Positions 25,591 to 36,152 are shown, counted from the stretch's first letter. The stretch is 64,000 bases of DNA from Deltaproteobacteria bacterium IMCC39146 (GCA_030005635.1 JARUHP010000001.1:62001-126000), one strand, 5' to 3'. Numbers and translations are program-made. Notes: generated by a model not told the origin, from the sequence alone.

Positions 25591-27462
25591 TCAGTCAGAA
25601 AGAACGTGGCCCAAAGTGAAACAGAAACAGGATCCTTTTCCTAAGCCTTCAGATTCTACCCAGATTCGTCCTCCATGCGCTTCAATGATTCTTTTGATAA
25701 TGGCCAACCCGGTTCCGTTTCCATTGCTGTCTTTATCAAGTCGCTTAAAGAGTTCAAAAATAGTGTCAAAATGTTTTTGCTGAACACCGATACCGTTATC
25801 TTTGACGAAAAAAACGGTTTCGGCTGGTTCAAGCCGACAACCGATTTCAACCTGGTTTGGTTGTGGACCAATATATTTGATGGCGTTGTCCAGCAGGTTT
25901 TCAATGACTTCAAGCAGGCGCGTACGGTCACCCAGAACCTTCGGGAATCTCTCATCCCTTTTTACCTCTATGTGGTTATCGTTCAATCGTGGTGTTAACA
26001 CGTTGATCGCTTCATCAACGATTTCCCCAAAATTGATTTCATCTGTCGGCTCGATAATTTTCCCCATTTTAGCAAGCTTGAGGAGTTCGCTGATGCGGTG
26101 TTCCATTCGCCATACGATCTCTGATATACGCTCAGCACAAATATGTGCCTGAGCAAGGTCACCTACCGCGAGTCGGTCATTGAGTAGCTCGGCAAAGCCG
26201 GCAATTGCTGCCAAGGGAGTATTTAAGTCGTGCGAAATGGTGTGAGCAAACTGCTCGAGTTCTTCCGTTTTGGCCGTAAGCTCATCGAGCAGCTTTAGAT
26301 CCTGTTTAGCCAAAACATGGCTGATGGTCCTTGATACCTGTAATGATATTTCATCGATCAGCAGGCGTTCCTCTAACAGGAAAGGGCCCTCTGCCATGGG
26401 AGGGTGTTGCTCCTTGTCATAGATTTCTATAAGTCCTACTTTCTGGCCGCGGACACTCAGGTCGCTTGAAAGCCTCCATGCTGATACAGCAAAAGCCTCG
26501 CTCTGGAAGATCTTTTCTTTAAAAACAATCCGGGCACAGGTTGTTTCCGGGTAGTGCCAGGCCGGGGGAATGATTTCAACGACATCCTGAAGGAATTCGT
26601 CAAGATCAAGATTGGGACGGTTTGACCTAACAGAGAGTTTGTAAAGACAAGTTAACTCCTTGACGCGCTCGTGTAATTTTCTTTCTGCTTCTTTACGGGA
26701 TGTTATATCAATACCGACGCCCCAATTTGCCCACTCCTCAACAGGATGACTCTGTGAGATATTTGAAAAAGCGATGTCTTTCACCTCGCCGTCTTTTGCG
26801 ACCAGCTGCCATTCCCAATTACGGTAGCAATCTCCTTTGTTTTTGTAGAGGTCTAACATTCTCTGTCGATATTCAGGGTCTGGGCAAAGCAGTTCCATTG
26901 CCTCCGGATTACCAATCATCTCACTGGCCGTATAGCCTGTAATCCGTACGGCTTCATTGTTCCATGCACATAATCGAGCTTGAGGATCAAAGGCAAACAA
27001 GAGCACCGGCATTTGTTCGATGATCGTTTTGAAATGTGTACTGAGCTGCTCCAGGTCAACGAGCTGCGTTTTGCTCTTGTCGATATCCGTTATCGTTCCG
27101 ATGTGTCCGGTGACAATTCCGTCTTCCGAGAGGACCGCACGGGCATTGCCAACAACCCAAGTGACTTTCCCCTGAGGTGACGAAAAGCGATACTCGGCCC
27201 AAAAGGGTTGGTTGCTCCTGACGGAGGCATTCCAGCGTGCTGAAACATTTTCCAGGTCTTCTTCATGAATAGCCAGAAGCCACCCTTTACCTTCTGCCTC
27301 CGTGGGAGAAAGCCCTGAAATTTCGCACCAACGGCGGTTGACATGAAGACAATTCCCCTCGGCATCAGTGAAAAAGATTCCGACCGGAGAAATGTCTGCA
27401 AGTGCTATGTACCAACCCTGATCAAAGGGTGTTGGCCCGCATTCTGAAAATTGGGTCGCCAT
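25591..27462 (-). CDS. PAS-containing sensor histidine kinase
   Basis: 623 residues without membrane segments. Two PAS domains are seen (about 15-135, DISPVGIFFTDAEGNCLHVN; about 140-265, MPVLLFAFDPQARLCAWNNE), then a variable region (270-390) that may be GAF-like. A HisKA dimerisation helix follows with phospho-acceptor H411 in HTISHDLNTPL, then an HATPase_c domain with FFVKDNGIGVQQ and GTGLAIIKRIIEAHGG. There is no receiver domain and no response regulator gene nearby. GAGGGAGAG precedes the ATG. It is probably a cytoplasmic sensor within the stress island. Confidence 0.9.
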   Translation of the reverse strand: MATQFSECGPTPFDQGWYIALADISPVGIFFTDAEGNCLHVNRRWCEISGLSPTEAEGKGWLLAIHEEDLENVSARWNASVRSNQPFWAEYRFSSPQGKVTWVVGNARAVLSEDGIVTGHIGTITDIDKSKTQLVDLEQLSTHFKTIIEQMPVLLFAFDPQARLCAWNNEAVRITGYTASEMIGNPEAMELLCPDPEYRQRMLDLYKNKGDCYRNWEWQLVAKDGEVKDIAFSNISQSHPVEEWANWGVGIDITSRKEAERKLHERVKELTCLYKLSVRSNRPNLDLDEFLQDVVEIIPPAWHYPETTCARIVFKEKIFQSEAFAVSAWRLSSDLSVRGQKVGLIEIYDKEQHPPMAEGPFLLEERLLIDEISLQVSRTISHVLAKQDLKLLDELTAKTEELEQFAHTISHDLNTPLAAIAGFAELLNDRLAVGDLAQAHICAERISEIVWRMEHRISELLKLAKMGKIIEPTDEINFGEIVDEAINVLTPRLNDNHIEVKRDERFPKVLGDRTRLLEVIENLLDNAIKYIGPQPNQVEIGCRLEPAETVFFVKDNGIGVQQKHFDTIFELFKRLDKDSNGNGTGLAIIKRIIEAHGGRIWVESEGLGKGSCFCFTLGHVLSD

Positions 27463-27580
27463 TTCAATCTCTCCCTCATCTGCAAATCTTCAATCGATGT
27501 TTTCGCGCCCTCTTCCAGTAATGAGCAGAGTGCTTCAGGTGCTGGGCTTTGCACCGTGTTGTCAGACAGTATTTTTTCAC

Positions 27581-29941
27581 TTATTGCTGTCTTGTTTCTT
27601 CCATGTGTTCCGAAGGAAAGGCAGCGAACAAAACGTCTTCAATCCGTTCAACGAAGATCATGTCCATCTCGGCCTTGACCTCATCCGGTAGCGATATCAG
27701 GTCCTTTTGGTTCTCACGCGGCAGGATCACGCGCTTGATGCCGGCACGCCTAGCGGCGAGGATCTTTTCCTTGATGCCACCGACAGGCAGCACCAACCCG
27801 CTTAAAGTAATTTCTCCAGTCATCGCCGTGTCGTTGCGTACAACTCGTTCTGTGTAGAGAGAAGCTAAAGCTGTCGCTATGGTGACCCCGGCCGAGGGCC
27901 CATCTTTGGGGATGGCGCCCGCCGGGACGTGAATATGCACGGCTTCTGCGGTTTTCTTGATACCGAATTCCTGACAATGAGCAAGCACATAACTGTTCGC
28001 GGCAATGGCCGATTCTTTCATCACTTCACCGAGGTGGCCGGTCATCGTCAACTTTTCACCTTCTGGAAGTTCGATGGCTTCGATGTAAAGGACATCGCCA
28101 CCAGCCTCTGTCCAAGCCAGCCCGGTGGCGACTCCGGGGAGAAGGTTCTTGCGAAGCTGCTCTGCAAAAAAACGCTCAGGGCCAAGCATCTCTGGTAACT
28201 CGGAGATCCCAATGGTGGACGGAGAAGTCTCTCCCTGGGCAAAGGGAACCGCAACCTTTCGTGCCAGACGACCCAGCATGCGCTCGAGTTCGCGGACTCC
28301 GGCTTCACGGGTATAGCGTCGAATGATCGTTGCCAGGGTTTCTTCCGGGAGAAAGAGTTGATCGTCTTGCAGGCCCGCTTCGCTTCTCTGACGGGGGAAG
28401 AGATACCGATTCGCAATCTCGATTTTCTCCTCATCGCTGTAGCCGCTTAAATGTAATGTTTCCATCCGGTCGAGCAAGGGCTTGGGAATGGCATCGACCG
28501 TATTGGCCGTGGTAATAAAAAACACCTTGGAGAGATCGAAAGGAAGGTCGAGGTAGTTATCGTGGAACGTGTTGTTCTGCTCCGGATCCAGAATTTCCAT
28601 CAACGCGGAAGCTGGATCGCCTCTAAAGTCATGGCCGAGTTTGTCGATTTCATCGAGCATGATCAGCGGGTTTTTGGTCCCTGCCCGGCGAATGGACTGA
28701 ATGACTCTGCCCGGCATAGCCCCTATATATGTGCGCCTGTGGCCACGAAGTTCCGCTTCGTCATGCATGCCACCAAGGCTGAACCGATCAAACTTACGAT
28801 CCAAGGCCCTGGCGATTGAATGCCCCAGTGAGGTTTTGCCGACGCCCGGCGGCCCCACCAGGCAGAGAATGGGAGACTTTGCTTGCGGGTTGAGTTTCAT
28901 GACGGCAAGCTGTTCGACAATGCGCTCTTTTATTTCTTTTAAATTGTAGTGGTCCTCATCAAGGACCTGGCGAGCATTCTGTAAGTCGAGGTTGTCGGTT
29001 GTCATCCTGTCCCACGGCAGGTCGAGGGTTAAGCTCAAATGGGAGAGCAGGACCTGGTGTTCCGGTGACGAGGAGGGAAGCTGTTCAAGACGAGACATCT
29101 CTTTTTCAACCTCGGCTTGAATGCTCTCCGGCAAAGAGCTCTGCGCGAGTTTTTCTCTTAAGCCGGAGGTCTCTGTTTCCGGGGTCCCTTCTCCTAACTC
29201 CTGCTGCATGGCTCTGATTTGCTCGCGCAGGATATAATCGTGTTGTTCCTTGCTCATTGTGTCATTTGCACGATCGGAGATTTTCTTGCGAACCTCAAGA
29301 ATCTGAATTTCGTGACGCAGAAAGCCCCGGAGTGTCGACATGGCCTGGTTGTCATCCGAAGCTTCCAGCAGGGTTTGTTCCTTGGCCAGATCAAGCTGCA
29401 GCAGTTTGGCCAAAGTGTAAACGGTCACCATAAAGCCTACGCCCGATGCGACCACAAGCGGGAGTTTGTGTTCAACATCGGGGTTGCTGAGAGCTAGATA
29501 TTGACCGGATAGGTCAAGGACCTCTCGCTGCAATGCCTCACTCTCAACACTTTGCCTTGTTGTCACTGGAGCTGGTCGTACTTGGGCTTTTAGGAAAGGT
29601 TTTTGCTGAGTAAAATGAACAACTTCGACGCGCTCAAGACTCTGGATGATAACTTGCAAGGTTGAGCCAAACCTTGCCACGACGGTGAGGTTTGCCGTGG
29701 TGCCAATTGAGTAGAGGTCATTGCCCCTGGGGTTTGTTTGGTTGATATTCTTCTGGACAAAGAGAGCAACTCTCTTTAAATCATCAGCCAAAGCCGCTTC
29801 AACGGCATGGACTGCGGCAGGGTCCTGAATTGTGACAGGCATAGCTAAGCCAGGAAAGCACACGGCATTTTTCAAAGGCAAGACTGGCAATGTGTATGTC
29901 TGACTTTGAGAGTCCATACTTTTCAGCCCATAATCAGTCAA
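27581..29941 (-). CDS. lon: ATP-dependent protease La (Lon)
   Basis: 786 residues from TTG 29941, or 778 from ATG 29917; neither start has a strong ribosome site. The N-terminal substrate domain begins LPVLPLKNAVCFPG. The AAA+ module has Walker A GPPGVGKT and Walker B LIMLDEIDKLG. The C-terminal protease has the serine in PKDGPSAGV (S683) and the lysine in GGIKEKILAARRAG. Length is typical. It degrades misfolded and regulatory proteins in the cytoplasm and closes the quality-control island. Confidence 0.95.
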   Translation of the reverse strand: MTDYGLKSMDSQSQTYTLPVLPLKNAVCFPGLAMPVTIQDPAAVHAVEAALADDLKRVALFVQKNINQTNPRGNDLYSIGTTANLTVVARFGSTLQVIIQSLERVEVVHFTQQKPFLKAQVRPAPVTTRQSVESEALQREVLDLSGQYLALSNPDVEHKLPLVVASGVGFMVTVYTLAKLLQLDLAKEQTLLEASDDNQAMSTLRGFLRHEIQILEVRKKISDRANDTMSKEQHDYILREQIRAMQQELGEGTPETETSGLREKLAQSSLPESIQAEVEKEMSRLEQLPSSSPEHQVLLSHLSLTLDLPWDRMTTDNLDLQNARQVLDEDHYNLKEIKERIVEQLAVMKLNPQAKSPILCLVGPPGVGKTSLGHSIARALDRKFDRFSLGGMHDEAELRGHRRTYIGAMPGRVIQSIRRAGTKNPLIMLDEIDKLGHDFRGDPASALMEILDPEQNNTFHDNYLDLPFDLSKVFFITTANTVDAIPKPLLDRMETLHLSGYSDEEKIEIANRYLFPRQRSEAGLQDDQLFLPEETLATIIRRYTREAGVRELERMLGRLARKVAVPFAQGETSPSTIGISELPEMLGPERFFAEQLRKNLLPGVATGLAWTEAGGDVLYIEAIELPEGEKLTMTGHLGEVMKESAIAANSYVLAHCQEFGIKKTAEAVHIHVPAGAIPKDGPSAGVTIATALASLYTERVVRNDTAMTGEITLSGLVLPVGGIKEKILAARRAGIKRVILPRENQKDLISLPDEVKAEMDMIFVERIEDVLFAAFPSEHMEETRQQ

Positions 29942-30415
29942 CCCGCTCGATCTCTTTGTATTTTAAGAGCAAAAATAGCACTACACGTATGTTCAGTTAC
30001 TTAGATATCAATACTCTTTTGTCTCTCTATTCAGGCTAACATCAAACCCCGTCAAAGCAAGCGGATGCGGCTGTGGCAAGATCTTGAAGCATGAAATCGG
30101 GTATCAGCGACAGTGCATGTGCGCATTGCATTGTTCAGCCAAATGAACGCATATTGCCGAGTGTGTCTATTGCAAGCAACCGGCACGCTCGCAACTCATA
30201 TTGATCAGATCTAAAGCTTAAAGAGTATGTTATCCACTATTAGGAGCCGATCTCAGGTCACCAGGATCTGTATTTAGTGGCCAACTCACACTCTTGAATA
30301 AATCCGGCTTATTGCTACAATCAAGGTTATACTCAAGAGGAATTACCTTGTATAGAGCCGACGTCACTACTAATGTTCAGGGAATGTGTTGGCTTCGTTT
30401 TTTTTCGGAGAGCAA
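29942..30415. other. Gene-free stretch before the CheB/CheR hybrid gene
   Basis: About 470 bases without a supported gene on either strand. It must hold the promoters for the divergent lon and hybrid-kinase genes; no convincing box pair or heat-shock operator could be assigned. Confidence 0.5.
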
Positions 30416-33400
30416 ATGGCGAAAAAGAAATCCCGGAAACCGGCTCATCAGCAGACAACGGACACTTTGAAACACGACTCATCCTTTGCAGTGGTCGGCA
30501 TAGGCGCTTCGGCTGGTGGCTTTACTGCGGCCAGGCAGCTACTCGCAACAGTTCCCGACGATACGGGCATGGCCTTTGTCTTGGTTCAACACCTTAATCC
30601 CACCTACCACAGCAACCTTGCCGAATTACTCTCCAAGGCAACCAGCATGCCAGTCCTCACCATTGAGAACGACATGCCGCTGCAGCCGAACCAGGTCTAT
30701 GTGATTCCTCCAGGACAAGCCTTGTCTCTTGAAGAGCGAACTCTGAAGCTGATGCCGCGTGAACGACCTATCGGGCCAACCCTCTCCGTCGACCACTTTT
30801 TCCTCTCCCTGGCGGCAAATCTGAACGAGGCCTGTGTGGGGGTGATTCTTTCCGGCACTGGTTCCGACGGCAGCAAGGGCCTGAAGGCCATCAAGGGTGA
30901 AGGTGGGATCACCTTTGCCCAGGACGAACAGAGCGCTGAGTTTCCAGAAATGCCCCGCCATGCAGCAGCAGCGGGCTGCGTGGATCTGGTCCTGTCACCC
31001 GAAGAGATAGGTCACGAAATCACCCGACTGGCACGGCATCCTGCTTTTCAGCTGCCGCCCAAGACCGCCCCCCCGATTGAAGTCCCGGACGATAAGGATG
31101 CGGATACGATCGAACAGATCCTGAATAACCTGAAAACCCTGGGGTTCGATTTTGTCGGCTATAAACGCAGCACCATCAGTCGGCGCATCCTGCGACGCAT
31201 GGCGATTAACAAGTTGAACACCCTGAACGAGTATGCCGATTATCTTCAAGAGCACCCGCACGAGGCAGAAGCGTTGAATGAAGACATGCTGATCAAGGTC
31301 ACCAGCTTCTTTCGCGACCCGATGGTCTTCGAGGCCCTCAGCCAAACCGTCTACCCTGCGATTGTTCAAGACAAAGGAGAGGACACCCCTGTGCGCATCT
31401 GGGTTCCAGGTTGCGCGACCGGACAGGAAGTCTATTCGATTGCTCTCAGCCTGCTGGAATTTATGGACGCTCAGGGGTGTTCTGTGCCGATTCAAGTCTT
31501 TGGTACCGATATCAGCGAGCAGGCAATCAACAAGGCGCGAAGCGGTTTATACACCAGGGCTGATGTCGCTGACCTCCATCCCATGCGACTGCGAACCTAC
31601 TTTGACGAGACCCGCGAAGGCTTCCTGGTTAAGAAAGCGGTTCGGGAACTGTGTATCTTCGCTCGCCAGGACTTCACCCAAGACCCACCATTCTCTCGTC
31701 TCGACCTGATCAGCTGCCGCAATGTCCTGATCTACTTCGGCACAAGCCTGCAGAAAAAGGTTATGCCACTGTTTCATTACGCACTGCATCCTGGCGGCTT
31801 CCTCTTGCTCGGCTCGTCAGAAAGTATCGGTTCCTTTGATGAGCTTTTTGTGCCGGTCAACAAGAAACAGCGAATTTTTTGTAAAAAAGGTGGCGTAAAA
31901 CCAGCCATACGCGAGTTCACCCAGCAATCGAAAGGTCTTGTTACCAAACGGGCCCTCCCGCCGTTTTTCCCCGGGAAAGTTGAATCTGCCGATTCGCGTG
32001 ATCTACAGACACTGACCGACAGGGTTCTGCTGCGCAAGTATCACCCGGCGGCGGTGGTGATCGATCAGGACATGAATATTCTGCATTTTCGCGGTGACAC
32101 CAGCCTTTACTTGCGCCCCATGCCCGGCAAGGCAAGTCTGAACCTGATGAAGATGGTGCATGATGACTTGCGCATGGATTTACGAAGCTTGATCTACACA
32201 GCTAAAAAGGCACAGACCTCGCATCGGAAAGAGGACTTGCGCATTTCTCTTAAAGACGGTTTCCACGGACTCACACTTGAAATTACCCCCTTTGGCGGAC
32301 CGGATGATATGGCCCTGTATCTGGTACAGTTCGAGCCGGTAGAGTTACCGGCGAACGCTACCAAGCGTGCAGACGCCAGGCACGATAAAGGTGCTTCTGT
32401 TTCCGAAGAAGAACTGCTGCGTCTGCGGCAGGATCTGTATTCGACCAGGGAGTATATGCAGACTCTGATCGAAGACCGTGATAAGTCTCTGGAAGATATC
32501 AGGATCGCGAATGAAGAGATCCTTTCCAGCAACGAGGAGTTGCAGAGCATCAACGAAGAGCTGGAAACGGCCAAGGAAGAGCTGGAGTCGAGCAACGAGG
32601 AACTTTCGACCGTCAATGCCGAGCTTCAGACCCGGAATACTGAGCTGAGCCAATCTCACGGGGACCTGCGCAACCTGCTGCTTAGCGCCCAGATTCCCTT
32701 CGTCATTGTGGAAGAGAACCTGCAAATCCGCCTCGTCAGCCCAAACGCCGAGGCCACTTTCAACGTCAGCCAGAACGACGTCGGACAGTCGATCAGCATC
32801 CTCAATTTACATCAATCACTACCGGGTATGGAAGAAATTCTGCGCAACACGATTCACACCGGAGAGCCCTTCGAAAAGGAGATTCGCGATCGAAGAGGCC
32901 TCTGGAATCTGCTGCGCATCCGCCCTTATAAAACTATGGAAGAAAAAGTGGAAGGGGCGGTCATCACCCTGTTCGACATCGACCGACTGAAAAAAAGCAT
33001 GGAGGAAATCGAATCAGCGCACAAACATGCCCTGCGCATCGTCGATACGATCAAAGATCCTCTGCTGGTTCTCGATGCCGAGCTTCGGGTTAAATCCGCC
33101 AACCCTGCTTTTTATGAAAAGTTCCAGGTGGCTCCGCACCAGACCGAGGGGCAATGTGTTTTCGACTTGGGCACCGGGCAGTGGAACAACCCTGACCTGC
33201 GTCTGCTGCTTGAAAAGATTCTCCCCAAAAGCACACAGATGGACAATTTCCAGCTAACTTTTGATTTCCCTCACCTCGGCCCTCGCTCGATGCTGCTTAC
33301 GGCCCGCAGGATGCGTGCCCGCGAGGCCACTCAGGATTCCATCCTGCTGGGGATACAGGACGCGACAGAACGTCTACATATGGAGGATTCTTTGCGGCAG

Positions 33401-34624
33401 GCCAAACGCGAGGCGGAAAAAGCCAGCCAGGCGAAGAGCGAGTTTCTTGCGACCATGAGCCACGAGATCCGGACGCCGATGACAACAATCATCGGCGTCA
33501 TCGAGTTGTTGCAACAGCACACTTTCAAGCCGGAACTTGTCCGCTGCCTCGATCTGGCGGACAACGCAGCGTCCTCTCTGATGGAGCTGCTTGGAGATAT
33601 CCTTGATTTTTCCCGGATCGAAGCTGACAAGCTGACTCTGAAAAAGGAAGCTTTCAATTTACATACCTGCCTCCGCGAGGCCGTTGATATCTTGCAGTTG
33701 CAGGCGGAAAAGAAAGGGCTGGTCATGAAGCTGGACATCGACAGCGATGTCCCAAAAGACGTTACCGCAGATCAGATGCGCCTACGTCAGGTTCTGGTCA
33801 ACCTGATCAGCAATGCTATTAAATTCACCGAGCAGGGTGAGGTGAAAATAAGCGTCACGTTGTTGTCGGCAGAAGAAACCAAAGCAGGCGAACGTATGCT
33901 GCTCTTCTCGGTGCAAGATACCGGCATCGGCATTCCTCAGGAAATGATTGCAGAGCTGTTCAACGGGTTCACCCAGATGGACAGCTCAAACACCAGGGCG
34001 TACGGCGGGGTTGGTTTGGGGTTGTCGATCTGCAAGGGGCTGGTCGCACGCATGGGCGGGACAATCAGGGTCGAGAGTCAGTTTGGCGAAGGCTCAAACT
34101 TCTCGTTCACCATCCCGCTCCAGAGTGCCCCTGCGGAGCGCGAGCTGACAGTTGCTGATCCCAAGTCGCCAGTTGCAGCAACGGCGCCGGCCGAAGCATC
34201 TTGTCCCCCTGACCGACCGCTACATATCCTCGTGGCGGAAGATGATCCCATGTTAAGGTCTTTGCTGGAGATGCAGATGGTTGACAGCAATCTCGATGTT
34301 GTTCTCGTCGAAAATGGGCGCGAAGCAATCGAAGCATGGCAGAAGACTGAGTTCGACCTGATCCTGATGGATATTCAAATGCCAGATCTCGACGGTTATG
34401 AAGCTGCGCGAATGATCCGAGAACAGGAGGAAGAGACCGGCAAACACATTCCCATCCTTGCCTTAAGTGCCCATGCCAGCGAAGAGAGTCAGCAAATTGC
34501 GCTGAGCGCTGGCATGGATGATTACCTGGTCAAACCATTACGCCTGGAGAAAATCTACGAACAAATCGCCCGCTACGTAAAGGCCGATGGCGACAAACCG
34601 GGCAGGAGGCTTAGAGGACAGTGA
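30416..34624 (+). CDS. CheB-CheR-PAS hybrid histidine kinase with receiver
   Basis: 1402 residues from ATG 30416 (GGAG upstream). Domains in order: CheB methylesterase (about 23-210, catalytic S32 in GIGASAGG, D in GTGSDGSKG); CheR methyltransferase (about 225-490, SAM motif VPGCATGQEVYSIA); a Glu-rich coiled coil (about 675-750, ELQSINEELETAKEELESSN); two PAS-like domains (about 760-1000); HisKA with H1016 in TMSHEIRTPM; HATPase_c; and a C-terminal receiver with D1319 in LILMDIQMPD. Fused CheB/CheR sensors are known, but no chemotaxis genes lie nearby, so the target of the methyl transfer and hydrolysis may be its own domains. It is a single-gene locus. Confidence 0.92.
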   Translation: MAKKKSRKPAHQQTTDTLKHDSSFAVVGIGASAGGFTAARQLLATVPDDTGMAFVLVQHLNPTYHSNLAELLSKATSMPVLTIENDMPLQPNQVYVIPPGQALSLEERTLKLMPRERPIGPTLSVDHFFLSLAANLNEACVGVILSGTGSDGSKGLKAIKGEGGITFAQDEQSAEFPEMPRHAAAAGCVDLVLSPEEIGHEITRLARHPAFQLPPKTAPPIEVPDDKDADTIEQILNNLKTLGFDFVGYKRSTISRRILRRMAINKLNTLNEYADYLQEHPHEAEALNEDMLIKVTSFFRDPMVFEALSQTVYPAIVQDKGEDTPVRIWVPGCATGQEVYSIALSLLEFMDAQGCSVPIQVFGTDISEQAINKARSGLYTRADVADLHPMRLRTYFDETREGFLVKKAVRELCIFARQDFTQDPPFSRLDLISCRNVLIYFGTSLQKKVMPLFHYALHPGGFLLLGSSESIGSFDELFVPVNKKQRIFCKKGGVKPAIREFTQQSKGLVTKRALPPFFPGKVESADSRDLQTLTDRVLLRKYHPAAVVIDQDMNILHFRGDTSLYLRPMPGKASLNLMKMVHDDLRMDLRSLIYTAKKAQTSHRKEDLRISLKDGFHGLTLEITPFGGPDDMALYLVQFEPVELPANATKRADARHDKGASVSEEELLRLRQDLYSTREYMQTLIEDRDKSLEDIRIANEEILSSNEELQSINEELETAKEELESSNEELSTVNAELQTRNTELSQSHGDLRNLLLSAQIPFVIVEENLQIRLVSPNAEATFNVSQNDVGQSISILNLHQSLPGMEEILRNTIHTGEPFEKEIRDRRGLWNLLRIRPYKTMEEKVEGAVITLFDIDRLKKSMEEIESAHKHALRIVDTIKDPLLVLDAELRVKSANPAFYEKFQVAPHQTEGQCVFDLGTGQWNNPDLRLLLEKILPKSTQMDNFQLTFDFPHLGPRSMLLTARRMRAREATQDSILLGIQDATERLHMEDSLRQAKREAEKASQAKSEFLATMSHEIRTPMTTIIGVIELLQQHTFKPELVRCLDLADNAASSLMELLGDILDFSRIEADKLTLKKEAFNLHTCLREAVDILQLQAEKKGLVMKLDIDSDVPKDVTADQMRLRQVLVNLISNAIKFTEQGEVKISVTLLSAEETKAGERMLLFSVQDTGIGIPQEMIAELFNGFTQMDSSNTRAYGGVGLGLSICKGLVARMGGTIRVESQFGEGSNFSFTIPLQSAPAERELTVADPKSPVAATAPAEASCPPDRPLHILVAEDDPMLRSLLEMQMVDSNLDVVLVENGREAIEAWQKTEFDLILMDIQMPDLDGYEAARMIREQEEETGKHIPILALSAHASEESQQIALSAGMDDYLVKPLRLEKIYEQIARYVKADGDKPGRRLRGQ

Positions 34625-34797
34625 CAGTTATTGGGAATAATCAGTGGGAAGCGATCAAAAGTATAGCTAACCGGTACTCTGCGGTTGGCTATTGACTGTT
34701 TTCAGTCAATGACTTGCCCCGTGTGTCAAGGCAAAGGGTATCGTTTTTCCTATCCCATCCTACAGTTCTTCAGAGACACTACAATCTGCACCGTTCA

Positions 34798-35163
34798 TCA
34801 ACGATTTTTCCCTTTACCTCCACCCATACCACTCCCTCGCATCGTGCCGTCGCCTTGCATCACACCGCCGCCTTTGAGCGGTGGAGTTTCAGGCAAACTC
34901 AAGCCCTGTTCCTGGGCCCGCAGTCTCATCTGCTCGTGGTGTTGCATACGGATTTCCTGCCGTTCCTCTTGTGTTTTTGCGGCACGGATTCTGGCACGAT
35001 ACTTATTGCGCTCCTGCTCTGTCATCAGTTGGCTGCCGTAAATCTGTTCATGCTCTTCAGCTTGTATTCTTTCGCGCTCTTGCTCTTGCTCAGCGGCCAG
35101 GACCAAACCTGTTGGCAGTAAAAATGAACATGCCAGCGCTACGGCTATTACCGGTTTCTTCAT
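34798..35163 (-). CDS. Conserved exported Gln/Glu/Arg-rich protein
   Basis: 121 residues with a clear signal peptide (cut near VLAAEQ). The mature part is strongly charged and contains LMTEQERNKYRARIRAAKTQ and EERQEIRMQHHEQM, a pattern recognisable from uncharacterised periplasmic proteins of many proteobacteria. The C-terminal 30 residues are Gly/Met-rich (GGGVMQGDGTMRGSGMGGGK). No function is known; metal binding by the His/Met residues is possible. It is monocistronic. Confidence 0.7.
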   Translation of the reverse strand: MKKPVIAVALACSFLLPTGLVLAAEQEQERERIQAEEHEQIYGSQLMTEQERNKYRARIRAAKTQEERQEIRMQHHEQMRLRAQEQGLSLPETPPLKGGGVMQGDGTMRGSGMGGGKGKNR

Positions 35164-35372
35164 AACTTAGCTCCTTTCGCAGTAGGTCTAGATTCACCAA
35201 CGGGGCATATTAAACGATACTTAATATCCATAAGTTTACTACCTCTTTCAAGATTGTCAGGATCGCCCGAAAAAATTTGCATTTAGCGGGTGCGCGGCCA
35301 GACTTCTGTTAAAATTGGACTGATTGAAATGTAGCAGACACCCAACAAAGGATTTTTTGTCGAGCCAAGGGG

Positions 35373-36065
35373 GTGGTTGTCACGCGATCGTATAGAATAG
35401 CAGAGATGCTGAGTACTATCAGGAGTGAAGCCCGACTGACTGCTTCGTTGACCGGCAGAGAAGCTTTTGACCCGCAAATAATGGAGGTGATGGAGCTGGT
35501 TCCCCGCGATGCCTTTGTGCCGCCGGACCTTCTCGATCACGCCTTTGACAATGGTCCCCTGCCGATCGGTGAGGGACAAACCATCTCTCAACCCTACATA
35601 GTCGCCCTGATGACCGATTTGCTCGAACCGCAGCCAACCCAGACAATTCTCGAAATTGGGACCGGCTCAGGCTATCAAACGGCCATCCTCTCGCAGCTGG
35701 TGAGGCAGGTTTACAGCTTGGAAATCATACCCTCACTGGCCGCCGGGGCTGCAGCCTTGCTGTCCCGGCTTGGTTATGAAAACATTGAGATCAGAACCGG
35801 TGACGGCCATTCGGGTTGGCCGGAGCATGCACCCTACGATGGTATTCTTATTGCCGCTGCTGCAACCCATTTGCCGCAGGCGCTGATCGATCAGCTCAAG
35901 CCAGGCGGCCGGATGGTTGTTCCCATCGGTTTACCATATATGCCACAGGAGCTTCTCTTGGTCGAAAAGGACGAAAAAGGCAAAATCCACGCCAGAGATC
36001 TGCTCAGCGTTGCCTTTGTACCAATGACCGGAAGTGGTCAGCCTGAAGAAACCACCACGGAATGA
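35373..36065 (+). CDS. pcm: Protein-L-isoaspartate O-methyltransferase
   Basis: 230 residues from GTG 35373 with AAGGGG close upstream; ATG 35406 is an alternative. The SAM motif ILEIGTGSGYQTAILSQL, the family segments GEGQTISQPYIVALM and YDGILIAAAATHLPQALIDQ, and the post-III motif LKPGGRMVVPIG identify PCMT. It methylates isoaspartyl residues in aged proteins to start their repair, in line with the protein-damage theme of the region. Confidence 0.9.
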   Translation: MVVTRSYRIAEMLSTIRSEARLTASLTGREAFDPQIMEVMELVPRDAFVPPDLLDHAFDNGPLPIGEGQTISQPYIVALMTDLLEPQPTQTILEIGTGSGYQTAILSQLVRQVYSLEIIPSLAAGAAALLSRLGYENIEIRTGDGHSGWPEHAPYDGILIAAAATHLPQALIDQLKPGGRMVVPIGLPYMPQELLLVEKDEKGKIHARDLLSVAFVPMTGSGQPEETTTE

Positions 36066-36152
36066 AGAGCAGTTGGTTCTGTTCTGCCCTGAACCGTTTG
36101 GGTTATGGGCAGGGGCTCAACTGTCGAGCCTGATCTGGTTGCAGTCGTTGTC

